Positions 16,630-25,034 of a stretch of DNA of 64,000 nucleotides are shown piece after piece (positions within the stretch are counted from its first letter, which is position 1; each line of letters starts with the position of its first letter). The notes beneath the pieces are model-generated. The model had not been told where the DNA came from and did no database searches. It saw only the letters and a program-made list of their open reading frames with translations. The position numbers were made by a program, and so were the translations under genes. Source of the stretch: an uncultured bacterium (lineage in GTDB: Bacteria; Vulcanimicrobiota; Vulcanimicrobiia; Vulcanimicrobiales; Vulcanimicrobiaceae); contig CAIKPM010000062.1 in assembly GCA_903829325.1 (NCBI GenBank), positions 1 through 64,000 on the forward strand, read 5' to 3'.

Positions 16630-18174
16630 TTAAACAAGTTGATTGAGTAACTGCATATTGACGCTGCCTAACAGCGACGGTCCACTCGTGGGTTCAGAAA
16701 GCGCCTGCTCTGGAGTGGCGCTTATACCGAGACCAGCGTTCGCAGCCAACACCTCCTGGCGTTGGGCCTGGCGGCGATCGGCTTCTTGTCCTAATCCCTG
16801 GCCACTCAAATCAACCGTCAGGCTACCGAGCTTGAGACCAGCTTGGGCAAACACAGTGCTTAGTTGGTTCTGTTGATCGAGCAGCAACGAACGCACGGCA
16901 CCCGATTGAGTCACGACATTCGCGCTAACGGTGTTGTCGTTGACCGTAATTTTCACCGATAAGGCCCCTAAATGCGGGGGATTCAAGGAAATTTTCACGG
17001 TGGGATTATCAGTGAAATTTTTTATTGAGAGTCCCGTGACGACCTGGTCCATAACATCATCAACATTCATGGGGCTCTGAGCCGAAGCGACACTCGCTGC
17101 AAAACTCGTTTGGCCAGTATTTTGGCTCGCACTACCGACCAAGCCGAGCGCGCTCTGGGCGAGACTCGTATCCGCACTTTCAGGTGCGGCCACCGCCGAT
17201 ATGGGGCTCACAGCGCCGCCTACGCTCGCAACACTCGAGCTACTCGCGAATGCTTCTTCAAGACTTGCGCTCAAAGACGCTAAACTGGTTTCGAGTTGGT
17301 TACTCAAACTTGCGGCCGTTCGCGCAACATCAACATTAGCCGCACGCAAAAGCGCGCGTTCTAAGGCCGTTCCCTGACCAGCCGCGATACTGCCTAAATC
17401 GGTGCTCACGTGTAATCCAGACGATGCTGGCGTCGATGGCGATTCTGACGAAGCTCCTAAAGAAGCTTGGCCCAAAGTCTGGGGCTGGCTCGTAGCTGAC
17501 TCAGGAGCGCTCGCCGCTGCGCCCGACGGTGGCGCTGGTGCAACCGTCGCGGCTGTACTCGCCGCAGGTGCATTTGAGCTATGCGTTGCCGCAGCACTCG
17601 CACTCTGTGCTTGTAAAGCCGCCAACGCAGTGCTAAAAGCATCGCTCCCAGTTGAGGAATTCGGCGTTGGCACGGTGGTGGTCGGAGTATTTTGAGCGGC
17701 ACTCAGCAAGGCCGTTGCATTCACTAAAGGGACCATCGGGCTTGATGGCTGTTGGAGAGCACTGAGGAGCGTCTTTATTTTTTTCAGGAGGTCTTTCGCC
17801 GTCGTGGCGGGATCCTGACCATCGTGCTCACCCTGGCGGAGATAATTTGCAACCGCCTTCACTTGCACACTGGAACTCGAGGCATGCGTTCCACCCGCGA
17901 TTTGGAGTAACTGACCGGCGATCGTTGTGGTTAGTTGATCAATCGAAACGCCACTGTGCAATAATTGCGTCAACTGCTGCAAAAGCGTTCCGCTCGCACT
18001 TGTACTAGCGCTTGCGCTCGATGCGGCATTTTCCGTAGAGTTGCTCGCAACCGAAGCTTGGGTCAAGAGCGACAAGAATCCGTCAGCGCTCTGCCCATCA
18101 AGAGCGGCGCCTGACTGCGACGTAGCTGAAGTGCTATTGGTCTGCACTCCTGTCCCTAATGCATGTATTGCCAT
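16630..18174 (-). CDS. fliK: Flagellar hook-length control protein FliK
   Basis: 514 residues, dominated by a Ser/Ala/Thr/Pro-rich ruler region (about 1-380). A conserved C-terminal Flg_hook domain (about 385-480: FTDNPTVKISLNPPHLGALSVKITV...VRSLLLDQQNQLSTVFAQAGLKL) contacts FlhB to switch export specificity. AGGAGG (18181-18186) precedes the ATG. A sigma-28-type promoter sits immediately upstream at 18194-18221, so fliK and later genes may have their own start. A second FliK-type protein is encoded at 28818-30209. Confidence 0.9.
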   Translation of the reverse strand: MAIHALGTGVQTNSTSATSQSGAALDGQSADGFLSLLTQASVASNSTENAASSASASTSASGTLLQQLTQLLHSGVSIDQLTTTIAGQLLQIAGGTHASSSSVQVKAVANYLRQGEHDGQDPATTAKDLLKKIKTLLSALQQPSSPMVPLVNATALLSAAQNTPTTTVPTPNSSTGSDAFSTALAALQAQSASAAATHSSNAPAASTAATVAPAPPSGAAASAPESATSQPQTLGQASLGASSESPSTPASSGLHVSTDLGSIAAGQGTALERALLRAANVDVARTAASLSNQLETSLASLSASLEEAFASSSSVASVGGAVSPISAVAAPESADTSLAQSALGLVGSASQNTGQTSFAASVASAQSPMNVDDVMDQVVTGLSIKNFTDNPTVKISLNPPHLGALSVKITVNDNTVSANVVTQSGAVRSLLLDQQNQLSTVFAQAGLKLGSLTVDLSGQGLGQEADRRQAQRQEVLAANAGLGISATPEQALSEPTSGPSLLGSVNMQLLNQLV

Positions 18175-18193
18175 ACTCGGCCTCCTGCACTAG

Positions 18194-18221
18194 CTATCGG
18201 CCAAACAATACCAAATCTTTA
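18194..18221 (-). promoter_or_regulatory. Sigma-28-type promoter upstream of fliK
   Basis: The minus strand reads TAAAGATT, 12 nt, GCCGATAG, i.e. TAAA-N16-GCCGATAG. This has exactly the same geometry as the sites before fliF and cheR and fits sigma-28/sigma-D (TAAA, 14-16 nt, GCCGATAT/A). The TAA stop of the upstream ylxF-like gene (18219-18221) forms part of the -35. The predicted start falls right before the fliK ribosome site, giving a very short leader. Confidence 0.72.
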
Positions 18222-18833
18222 CAAGATTGGCTTCGCGTAGGAAAGATGCACCGCTTGCAGTTTCACGTTATAATCAGCAGGTAGCGCATTCATGATCTCG
18301 GCAACTTGATCGGGCTTCATTGCGAGAAAAATACGCGCCGTTTCACTCGGATCAAGTTTTTGGGCAACCGCGGCTGCGTTCTCAGCTTCCATCGAAGCCC
18401 AATATGCTGCAGTCTGGCTCTCATCTGGTGAAGGCGTCATTTGCACTAAAGGAGCGTCGCTGCCACCAACCACTCCGCTGAGCGCAACAGCCGCCGGCGT
18501 TGCAGTGGGTGCCGCCGCCACGACAGGCACGACACGTTGCGCAGGCTTCTTGGCAATACGCGCATTGACCAGACCATTCTTGGTATGGGCTGCGGTACTC
18601 GGAACTTGCAAAGCCAAAAGCTCTTTTTTGAGAGCAATAATTTCTTGATTGCGATCGTTGAGCTTTTTGGTCAAATCAGCCACAGCTAATGGGGAGCACC
18701 ACTGTTCAGCCAACTGCCACATCGGTTTAAGGGGGCCTGAGAAAATCAATTTCTGCGTGACGGGGATACACATCAACACATAAACAATGCCCAGCACAGC
18801 AGCAAACTTTGCCACATTTTTCACGAATGCCAT
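18219..18833 (-). CDS. YlxF/MgtE_N-like flagellar cluster protein
   Basis: 204 residues. An N-terminal transmembrane segment (FAAVLGIVYVLMCIPV) is followed by a short coiled coil (LTKKLNDRNQEIIALKKELLALQ). An Ala/Pro/Val-rich linker leads to a C-terminal MgtE_N-like bundle (about 140-200: AAYWASMEAENAAAVAQKLDPSETARIFLAMKPDQVAEIMNALPA). Proteins of this build sit between fliJ and fliK in many flagellar operons (YlxF in Bacillus) and are thought to be export or motor accessory proteins, possibly MotE-like FliF chaperones. Its start overlaps the end of fliJ by 13 nt. Confidence 0.78.
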   Translation of the reverse strand: MAFVKNVAKFAAVLGIVYVLMCIPVTQKLIFSGPLKPMWQLAEQWCSPLAVADLTKKLNDRNQEIIALKKELLALQVPSTAAHTKNGLVNARIAKKPAQRVVPVVAAAPTATPAAVALSGVVGGSDAPLVQMTPSPDESQTAAYWASMEAENAAAVAQKLDPSETARIFLAMKPDQVAEIMNALPADYNVKLQAVHLSYAKPIL

Positions 18834-19294
18834 GATGTCTCTTTCTTCACAGAATGAAAATCGCCGTGCATACGCCGACTATTCGCTTCATCTAAATCGG
18901 CGTGCTCGCGGCGCAAGGTTTCGGCCGTGTGTTCGGCTACACCGCGCTCTTTGAGCGTCTCAAGCATACGACGATGCTTGCTAGCTTGTAGTAATTCAGC
19001 ATGAGCCGCAGCGTGTTCTAAGCTCATGGTCAATATGTTCATCTTGCGCGTTTGAATCGAGCGTGCAAGAAAATCAATCCGTAGATAAAAACGCCGTAAT
19101 TCGTCATGGTCTAAGTTCTGATGCGATTGGCACAAGGTATCACTCACCTGCGCGCATTCAAGTTCGATTGCCGCTAAAGCAATTTCTTCCGCCGTTAAAC
19201 GGCGCTGAACTGCGGCAAAGCGCTGCTGAGCCTCGCTCTCCAGCCGTTCACGATGCTCTAATAAGCGAGCCAGGCGAAATGTATAGCGTTTCAT
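18821..19294 (-). CDS. fliJ: Flagellar export protein FliJ
   Basis: 157 residues predicted as a long antiparallel coiled coil, beginning MKRYTFRLARLLEHRERLESEAQQRFA, the usual FliJ start (F-x-L-x-x-L-L-x-x-R). FliJ is the central stalk of the FliI ATPase ring and escorts chaperones. Sequence identity in the family is low; the fold and the position directly after fliI (4-nt overlap) make the call firm. Confidence 0.88.
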   Translation of the reverse strand: MKRYTFRLARLLEHRERLESEAQQRFAAVQRRLTAEEIALAAIELECAQVSDTLCQSHQNLDHDELRRFYLRIDFLARSIQTRKMNILTMSLEHAAAHAELLQASKHRRMLETLKERGVAEHTAETLRREHADLDEANSRRMHGDFHSVKKETSWHS

Positions 19295-20604
19295 GCAGCG
19301 AGATCCGCAAGCATCGATAAGGTCTCATCAAAACTCGCTTGCTCATTGACATCTTGCCGTAAGAAGGCTCGGATATACTCGATTTTCGAGATCGCTTTAT
19401 CAACCTTCGGATTACTGCCCGCTACATACGCACCAATATTGACCAGATCTTCCACTTCACGATATGACGCCAGCATGTCTCGGACAGCCGCAGCGTACAG
19501 GCGATGTTGTTCGGTGGTCACATCCGGCATTGAACGGCTGACGCTCTGTAAGATATCGATTGCAGGGTAGTGATTCGCGCTCGCCAAGGCACGCGAAAGC
19601 ACGATATGACCATCTAAAATAGAGCGAACCGAATCGGCAACCGGCTCGTTCATATCATCACCATCGACGAGAACCGCATAGAGCGCCGTAATGGTCCCAC
19701 GGGTTGAGGTACCAGCCCGTTCGAGTAGCTTTGGTAACAGCGCGAAAACCGAAGGCGTATAGCCACGGGTTGTCGTTGGTTCGCCAATCGCTAGACCAAC
19801 CTCGCGTTGAGCCATCGCAAAACGTGTCACGCTATCCATCATCAACATGACATCTAAGCCTTGATCCCGGAAATATTCCGCAATCGTGGTTGCAACGAAG
19901 GCAGCCTTAATCCGCACTAACGCTGGCTGATCACTCGTAGCAACAATTACGACACTACGGCGCAGGCCTTCTTCACCCAAATCACGTTCGATGAAATCAA
20001 GGACTTCTTTGCCGCGCTCACCGACCAGGGCAATCACATTGACATCTGCCGACGTATTGCGAGCGATCATCCCCAACACGGTCGACTTCCCGACGCCACT
20101 GCCGGCAAAAATACCAACCCGCTGCCCCTTGCCGCACGTTAAGAGTCCATCGATCGCGCGAATACCCATCGTCAACGGAATATGAATACGTGAACGCCGC
20201 AACGGATCGGGTGGGTTTGCCGTAATGAGGGCATGACGATCGATGGTCAGGGGGGGGCCGTCATCAATCGGTCGGCCCAAGCCATCCAAAATGCGCCCGA
20301 GCAATCCCCGTGAAAGGGGCACATCCAAGGGTTTTCCTAAACTTTGCACCTCTGAGCCCGCACCGATGCCGGCTAAATTGCCAAGCGGCATCATGAGTAC
20401 CTTATTGTCGCGAAACCCAACCACTTCGGCGAGAACGGGCTCAGCTGAACGCTTATAACGAATTGCACACGTCTCGCCGACCGCCATCGCGGGTCCGAGA
20501 CTCTCGATCACCACACCAATAACCTGACGAACCTTGCCATATTGCGGCATAAGATCGACTTCGCGCAACCGCCCTAAGACGGGATCCGCGGAAAACGTCA
20601 ACAT
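19291..20604 (-). CDS. fliI: Flagellum-specific ATPase FliI
   Basis: 437 residues, normal length. Walker A GSGVGKST at 168-175, Walker B-type LDVMLMMDSVTRFAMAQREV, and the FliI/SctN motif GEPTTTRGYTPSVFALLPKLLERAG. It is a cytoplasmic hexameric ATPase that drives unfolding and delivery of export substrates with FliH and FliJ. It overlaps fliH upstream by 7 nt and fliJ downstream by 4 nt. Confidence 0.97.
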   Translation of the reverse strand: MLTFSADPVLGRLREVDLMPQYGKVRQVIGVVIESLGPAMAVGETCAIRYKRSAEPVLAEVVGFRDNKVLMMPLGNLAGIGAGSEVQSLGKPLDVPLSRGLLGRILDGLGRPIDDGPPLTIDRHALITANPPDPLRRSRIHIPLTMGIRAIDGLLTCGKGQRVGIFAGSGVGKSTVLGMIARNTSADVNVIALVGERGKEVLDFIERDLGEEGLRRSVVIVATSDQPALVRIKAAFVATTIAEYFRDQGLDVMLMMDSVTRFAMAQREVGLAIGEPTTTRGYTPSVFALLPKLLERAGTSTRGTITALYAVLVDGDDMNEPVADSVRSILDGHIVLSRALASANHYPAIDILQSVSRSMPDVTTEQHRLYAAAVRDMLASYREVEDLVNIGAYVAGSNPKVDKAISKIEYIRAFLRQDVNEQASFDETLSMLADLAA

Positions 20605-21374
20605 ACGGGTGATTCATCCGTTTCATCAAGGCCCAGCACGCGCTGAGCTTCTTCGAGTTGGGTTGCAATGCGAGCATCGATCATGCCACTTTCGGTTTCG
20701 AAAATGACTCCACCATGATCAACCCGCGCATCGGCAATCACACGAACTTCTCGAATATCACCCAAGGCCAACATATCTTCGCGGTGGGCCCGCATGCGAT
20801 CAAGGTCTTGCGCATTCACTCGAATCGTCACACGATCACGCTCAACCAAACGCTTGATCGCTGCGCGCGCAACACAAACCACAACTTCTGGGTCATGCGC
20901 AATCTGCTCGTGCACAATGCGCTCTGCCAAGGCATAACTCAAACGAATAATTTCTTTTTCTGCAGCCTCAATCACCTGATGCCGTTGAGCCAAAGCTGAT
21001 GCGACAATACTCTGCATCGTCTCACGCGCCGAACGCAGTTCATCTTCAATCAACGCCAACGCTTCGGCCCGACCGACCGCGGCGCCATCGGTGCGGGCCC
21101 GCTGCTCTAATTCCTCGACCGCATCGTGCGCTTTGACCAGCAACTGTTGTGCTCGCCGATGCGCAGAATCAATAATGGCGTAAGCATCACTGCTCGCTTG
21201 ATCAACCAAACGGCTCGACTCGGTAACGATCATGTCGAGATCAGGTGTCAGCTCCAGTGCACCATGTTGCGCGGGCAAAGCCACGGGCTCTTCCAAGAGA
21301 TTCAGGCGCACTCTGGGTGCCGAGAGCTGATAGGTTTTGAGCGGCTCTTCCGTCGTTTGGACGACTCTGCCCAT
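20598..21374 (-). CDS. fliH: Flagellar assembly protein FliH
   Basis: A 258-residue regulator of FliI. A long helical, charged region (about 45-140) contains the repeated small-residue pattern expected of FliH. The C-terminal domain (about 140-250: ALAERIVHEQIAHDPEVVVCVARAAIKRLVERDRVTIRVNAQDLDRMRAH...GGVIFETESGMIDARIATQLEE) is the conserved FliH/YscL/V-ATPase E-like part. It links the ATPase to the C-ring. It begins 2 nt after the fliG stop. Confidence 0.93.
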   Translation of the reverse strand: MGRVVQTTEEPLKTYQLSAPRVRLNLLEEPVALPAQHGALELTPDLDMIVTESSRLVDQASSDAYAIIDSAHRRAQQLLVKAHDAVEELEQRARTDGAAVGRAEALALIEDELRSARETMQSIVASALAQRHQVIEAAEKEIIRLSYALAERIVHEQIAHDPEVVVCVARAAIKRLVERDRVTIRVNAQDLDRMRAHREDMLALGDIREVRVIADARVDHGGVIFETESGMIDARIATQLEEAQRVLGLDETDESPVC

Positions 21375-21376
21375 TC

Positions 21377-22459
21377 TTACACCAACTGCTCATCGAGAGA
21401 ACCGCGGGTGATTTGAATTTCACCGCTGTCTTCTAGTGCACGAACAACATCAACAATCGCGCTTTGCGCTTTACCAACATCACGCATGCGGACTTTGCCC
21501 AAGACTTCGATATCATCGCGCAGATTTTCAGATGCGCGTTGGGACATATTTTTATAAATCTTGCTGAGCAGCTCTTCATTGGCGGTTTTGAGTGCCAACG
21601 CCAGGTCTTTGCTGTTGACTTCTTTGAGAATCCGTTGAATCGCACGATCTTCCAAGCTGGCGATATCTTCGAAGACAAAGAGCAGATTTTTCACTTCTTG
21701 AGCCAGATCAGGATCACGCACTGAGAGACCTTCAAGAATATTCTTCTCGGTTTCTCGGTCAACGTAACCCATGAGCGTGGCCAAGGTCTGGACGCCGCCT
21801 TCTTTCGAATGATCGGAGTGAGAAATCAATAATCTTCTCCCTAGTAATTCATCAAGCTGTTCGAGCACATCCGGTGCTGTCTGCTGGAGAAGGGCAATAC
21901 GCATCGCAACATCCGCCTGCACATCAGGCGAGAACGAAGACAGCACTTGACCAGCCGGCTCGGGATCCATATAGACCAAAATGAGCGCAACCGTCTGAGG
22001 GTTTTCATTTTGAACGAACGTGATCAGCTGTGCTGGTTCGATGCGTTTGACAACGGCTAACGGTAAGCCACTCCCCAAACTCGCAAAGAGCCGCGCCGTC
22101 ATCGACTCAGCTTCGTTGCTGCCTAAGGAACGCTCGAGAATCTCTTTTGCGTACTCGATACCGCCTTCGCGAACATATTTCAGTGCAACGGCACGTTGGT
22201 ATGCCTCTGCGATAACCGCATCACGCTTGGCAATCGAAACCGTTTTAATGCGGGCAATCTCAACAACAATTTTTTCAGCTTCATCGTCACGGAGAAACTT
22301 AAAGATATTCGCCGAAACGTCAAGACCAAGCGTAACGAGCAAAACCGCTGCGCGTTCTTCACCGCTCATTGTCGCCAACATCGCCTTATGACTATTGTCA
22401 GGTGCGACCAGGTGACTTCTCTCGTGCTTCGGTTCTTCTGCGTGTGTTGATTCGCTCAT
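21377..22459 (-). CDS. fliG: Flagellar motor switch protein FliG
   Basis: A 360-residue rotor protein that joins FliF to FliM/FliN. There is an extra charged N-terminus of about 25 residues, then SGEERAAVLLVTLGLDVSANIFKFLRDDEAEKI (FliG_N), the middle domain with ENPQTVALILVYMDPEPAGQVLSSF (EHPQ-type FliM site), and the C-terminal domain with LFVFEDIASLEDRAIQRILKEVNSKDLALALK, which carries the torque helix. It lies 6 nt after fliF. Confidence 0.97.
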   Translation of the reverse strand: MSESTHAEEPKHERSHLVAPDNSHKAMLATMSGEERAAVLLVTLGLDVSANIFKFLRDDEAEKIVVEIARIKTVSIAKRDAVIAEAYQRAVALKYVREGGIEYAKEILERSLGSNEAESMTARLFASLGSGLPLAVVKRIEPAQLITFVQNENPQTVALILVYMDPEPAGQVLSSFSPDVQADVAMRIALLQQTAPDVLEQLDELLGRRLLISHSDHSKEGGVQTLATLMGYVDRETEKNILEGLSVRDPDLAQEVKNLLFVFEDIASLEDRAIQRILKEVNSKDLALALKTANEELLSKIYKNMSQRASENLRDDIEVLGKVRMRDVGKAQSAIVDVVRALEDSGEIQITRGSLDEQLV

Positions 22460-22465
22460 GGTATA

Positions 22466-24130
22466 TTACTCCGCAATCCAAATCTTTAGTAGCTTGGCGA
22501 TATTATCCGGACTTTCTTGAGCAACACTCGCCACATACTCAATCATCTGCTCACGGGTGATCTCATCCGAAGTCAGGACCGGACCACCTAGCGCGGCGCC
22601 GTCATCCATATACGCATCACCCTGCAAGGCGGGAACCTCGCTCGCATTCAAGCCTGGATCAAAGGAACCGAAGTCACCATCAACCTCGTTATCGAGGCCC
22701 AAGTGCGGATTACGACGCCGCATCGAAACCACGACGATCCCAACCAGCGTCAAGCCAACAATCACGGCAACCGCAATCACTGCCCATATTGGGAGCCCAA
22801 AGACACGGGTGGTTGCGGTACTCGAAGTGTCAACAAGTACTGCAGGATTAAACGGAATCGCTTCGACCGAAACCTGATCACCATTCGCTAAATTCAATCC
22901 AGCAGCCGCAATCACGATATTTCGGATTTGGGTAACATTCGCGGCGTTGAGGACATACGGCTTCGCGCTTTTTCCGTCAGCACTGACAGGCGGAACACCG
23001 GTATTCATCAAGACCGCAACGCTGGTATGATTGACTTTACCAGGAACGTTTACATGTTCGCGATGGACAACACTAATTTCATTATTACGCGTTAGTTTGC
23101 TGCGTGTATAATTACCGCTACCATTTTGTGAACCTTGATACGAACCAATGTTACTCGTCGTACCAGGAACACCAGCTGCAGCTTTACCACCACTGCCGCT
23201 ATATTTTTCTTTTTCTGTTTGCTCAGACCGAGTAACGGGATCTTTCGAATACTCGTCACTCTTGACCGTCTCAGAATCAAAATTCATGTCGGTTGCCACA
23301 CGCACCGCAACATGTTTCGGCCCTAAGGTTGAATCTAAAAGCGATTGGATGTTGGCCTGCAGGTTGGTTTCATAGCGCTGTTTGGCAATCAGTTGATCCT
23401 GAGTTAATTTCAAGGCTGACTCAGCGCTATCTTCACCACTCGAGCCACCTTCAGGTATCAGCATGATGCCATCTTGATTGACAATCGTCACTTGATCTGG
23501 CTTGAGGCCTTCCACCGCGCCAGCAACTAATTGCACGATCCCGCGCACTTCTAGCGGCGTTAAGCTCTCGCCGGGTTTGGTCGTCACGGCGATCGATGCC
23601 GTAACGGGCGCTTGGGTTTCGGTATATAAGCTTTGATCGGGTGAAGCAATATGCACCCGAGCAGCTTCAACTGGGTTTAAGCCGGCGATCGTTCTCTGGA
23701 GTTCGCCTTCAATCGCGCGGGTTTTATCGAGTTTTTCTTCAAAGTCGGTCATCCCAAAGTTCATGCGATCAAAAAGTTCGTAGCCAGTCCCACTGCCACG
23801 CACAATACCAGCACCAGCCAGCGAAATACGTTCTTCAGAAACCATATCGGATGGCACACGGATCGTCGTTCCACCGTCATTGAGCGTATAGGCAACTTTA
23901 TCGTCTTTAAGTTTTTGGGTAATAGACGAGGCCTCTTGCGCTGACAGATTCGAAAAAAGCGTGCTGTAATCAGCACTTTTCACGAGCGAGATCATCCCCC
24001 AAATTGCAACAGTCATGGCTAATGCGGCAGCGATCCCACCGATAACCATCTTTGTCTGACGCTGTTGACTGGCCCATAAGGCCATGAACCGGGCGGAAAT
24101 CTCCGACCATTGTCCGATGATGCGATCCAA
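22466..24130 (-). CDS. fliF: Flagellar MS-ring protein FliF
   Basis: 554 residues from a TTG at 24128-24130, chosen because AAGGGG (24138-24143) lies 7 nt upstream and the protein then starts DRIIGQWSEISARFMALWASQQ; an ATG 23 codons upstream has a poor context. Transmembrane helix 1 is at about 30-50 and helix 2 near 460-482 (IWAVIAVAVIVGLTLVGIVV). Between them are the YscJ/FliF ring-building domains (DYSTLFSNLSAQEASSITQKL, MNFGMTDFEEK). The FliG-binding tail at the C-terminus contains REQMIEYVASVAQESPDNIAKLLKIW. It is the first gene of the cluster, preceded by a sigma-28-type promoter. Confidence 0.95.
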   Translation of the reverse strand: MDRIIGQWSEISARFMALWASQQRQTKMVIGGIAAALAMTVAIWGMISLVKSADYSTLFSNLSAQEASSITQKLKDDKVAYTLNDGGTTIRVPSDMVSEERISLAGAGIVRGSGTGYELFDRMNFGMTDFEEKLDKTRAIEGELQRTIAGLNPVEAARVHIASPDQSLYTETQAPVTASIAVTTKPGESLTPLEVRGIVQLVAGAVEGLKPDQVTIVNQDGIMLIPEGGSSGEDSAESALKLTQDQLIAKQRYETNLQANIQSLLDSTLGPKHVAVRVATDMNFDSETVKSDEYSKDPVTRSEQTEKEKYSGSGGKAAAGVPGTTSNIGSYQGSQNGSGNYTRSKLTRNNEISVVHREHVNVPGKVNHTSVAVLMNTGVPPVSADGKSAKPYVLNAANVTQIRNIVIAAAGLNLANGDQVSVEAIPFNPAVLVDTSSTATTRVFGLPIWAVIAVAVIVGLTLVGIVVVSMRRRNPHLGLDNEVDGDFGSFDPGLNASEVPALQGDAYMDDGAALGGPVLTSDEITREQMIEYVASVAQESPDNIAKLLKIWIAE

Positions 24131-24237
24131 AATCAAACCCCTTGAACGAGCCGTGTGGAACAATTTCCACCTAGGCTTATCGCATGCCGACCATGGCAAC
24201 GCACCCGAACATCCTTGCTCGACGCTCCTATCTTCGG

Positions 24238-24265
24238 CTATCGGCGCTCAGAGGGTGAAGCTTTA
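24238..24265 (-). promoter_or_regulatory. Sigma-28-type promoter upstream of fliF
   Basis: The minus strand reads TAAAGCTT, 12 nt, GCCGATAG. The -10 differs from the sigma-28 consensus only at the last base, and TAAA-N16 is inside the range known for sigma-D. The TAA stop codon of the cysteine dioxygenase gene (24263-24265) is the start of the -35. It would drive the whole fliF-flhB cluster. The leader to the TTG start would be about 100 nt. Confidence 0.75.
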
Positions 24266-24877
24266 GCTGCTTACTAAAGAATCTCGCAAAATAGGGGTGG
24301 CTTCTTCAGCGATATCAATATAATATTCGCGGTTTACCTGGCTAAAAGAACACCCGTAGATATGAATCGAGATACTAATCTCTTCGGATGCGACTGAAAT
24401 ACGATGGATATCACCCGTATCTGGGGTACTCCACACGACCTCGCCCGCACCAAGCAGCGTATCTTCGCAACGCTTGAAGACCCGGCCAGGATTGACCGCG
24501 AGAAACTGCTCCGCTCGCAGCGTGCCAGTCATGTTCCCCAGCACAGCCCAAGCATGATGATCGTGGATGCGCGATTTGTGCCCCGGCTTCCACGTAAACA
24601 CCCCAATCGAAAAAGCAGCATCGGGCGCTTGATACAAGCATTCACGGCGATACCCAACCTGAGCGGGAACAACAAGCTCAGCGGGGATCCAAGCCGGATC
24701 GGCTACCAGGTGCGCCAAGGGACCCTGCAGTTGTTCGCAGAGCTCAACGTCATCACTCACTCCAGCGCGCACGCGCTGGTCTACATCGTAGACAAAACCG
24801 GCAAACGACTCGCCCAGGAGCGGGTCAACACTCGGCAGGGCACGAGAGAAAGAGTGAGGCGTACGAACGAGGCTCAT
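24263..24877 (-). CDS. Cysteine dioxygenase type I family protein
   Basis: 204 residues from the ATG at 24875-24877. Cupin fold with the CDO pattern WKPGHKSRIHDHHAWAVLGNMTGTLRAEQF (iron-binding H-x-H, then W/G) and a later HRISVASEEISISIHIYG giving the third histidine region. CDO oxidises cysteine to cysteine sulfinate with Fe(II) and O2 in the cytoplasm. The N-terminal AWIPAELVVPAQVGYRRECLY matches the usual LVVP-x-x-x-x-YxR of bacterial CDOs. Its stop codon is embedded in the -35 box of the fliF promoter. The link with flagella is positional only. Confidence 0.82.
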   Translation of the reverse strand: MSLVRTPHSFSRALPSVDPLLGESFAGFVYDVDQRVRAGVSDDVELCEQLQGPLAHLVADPAWIPAELVVPAQVGYRRECLYQAPDAAFSIGVFTWKPGHKSRIHDHHAWAVLGNMTGTLRAEQFLAVNPGRVFKRCEDTLLGAGEVVWSTPDTGDIHRISVASEEISISIHIYGCSFSQVNREYYIDIAEEATPILRDSLVSS

Positions 24878-24987
24878 GATTACCAAGAACTTTCTTGCCG
24901 GGCGATCACTCCACCAAGAGTGAGCACCCTCTTCTATTGAAATCGGTATAAAAGCGCCAGAATCAACGTATAAAGAACAAATTTGTC

Positions 24988-25009
24988 AGAAAGAATGACC
25001 TCTTCATTC
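24988..25009 (-). terminator. Weak intrinsic terminator-like hairpin after purA
   Basis: On the minus strand GAATGA, loop AGAGG, TCATTC is followed directly by TTTCT. The 6-bp stem (25004-25009 with 24993-24998) is short and A/T-containing and the T-run is interrupted, so this is only a weak terminator. It lies 26 nt past the purA stop and well before the cysteine dioxygenase start. Confidence 0.4.
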
Positions 25010-25034
25010 GCCACAACAGCGCAACGCTCATGCT

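Noticed and set aside
17195-17202. GCCGATAT on the plus strand inside fliK
   Set aside because: Antisense to a coding region, without a -35 and without a plus-strand gene to serve.
24131-24199. FliF start at the ATG at 24197-24199
   Set aside because: The extra 23 residues are basic/aromatic without family match; the TTG at 24128-24130 has AAGGGG at ideal distance.
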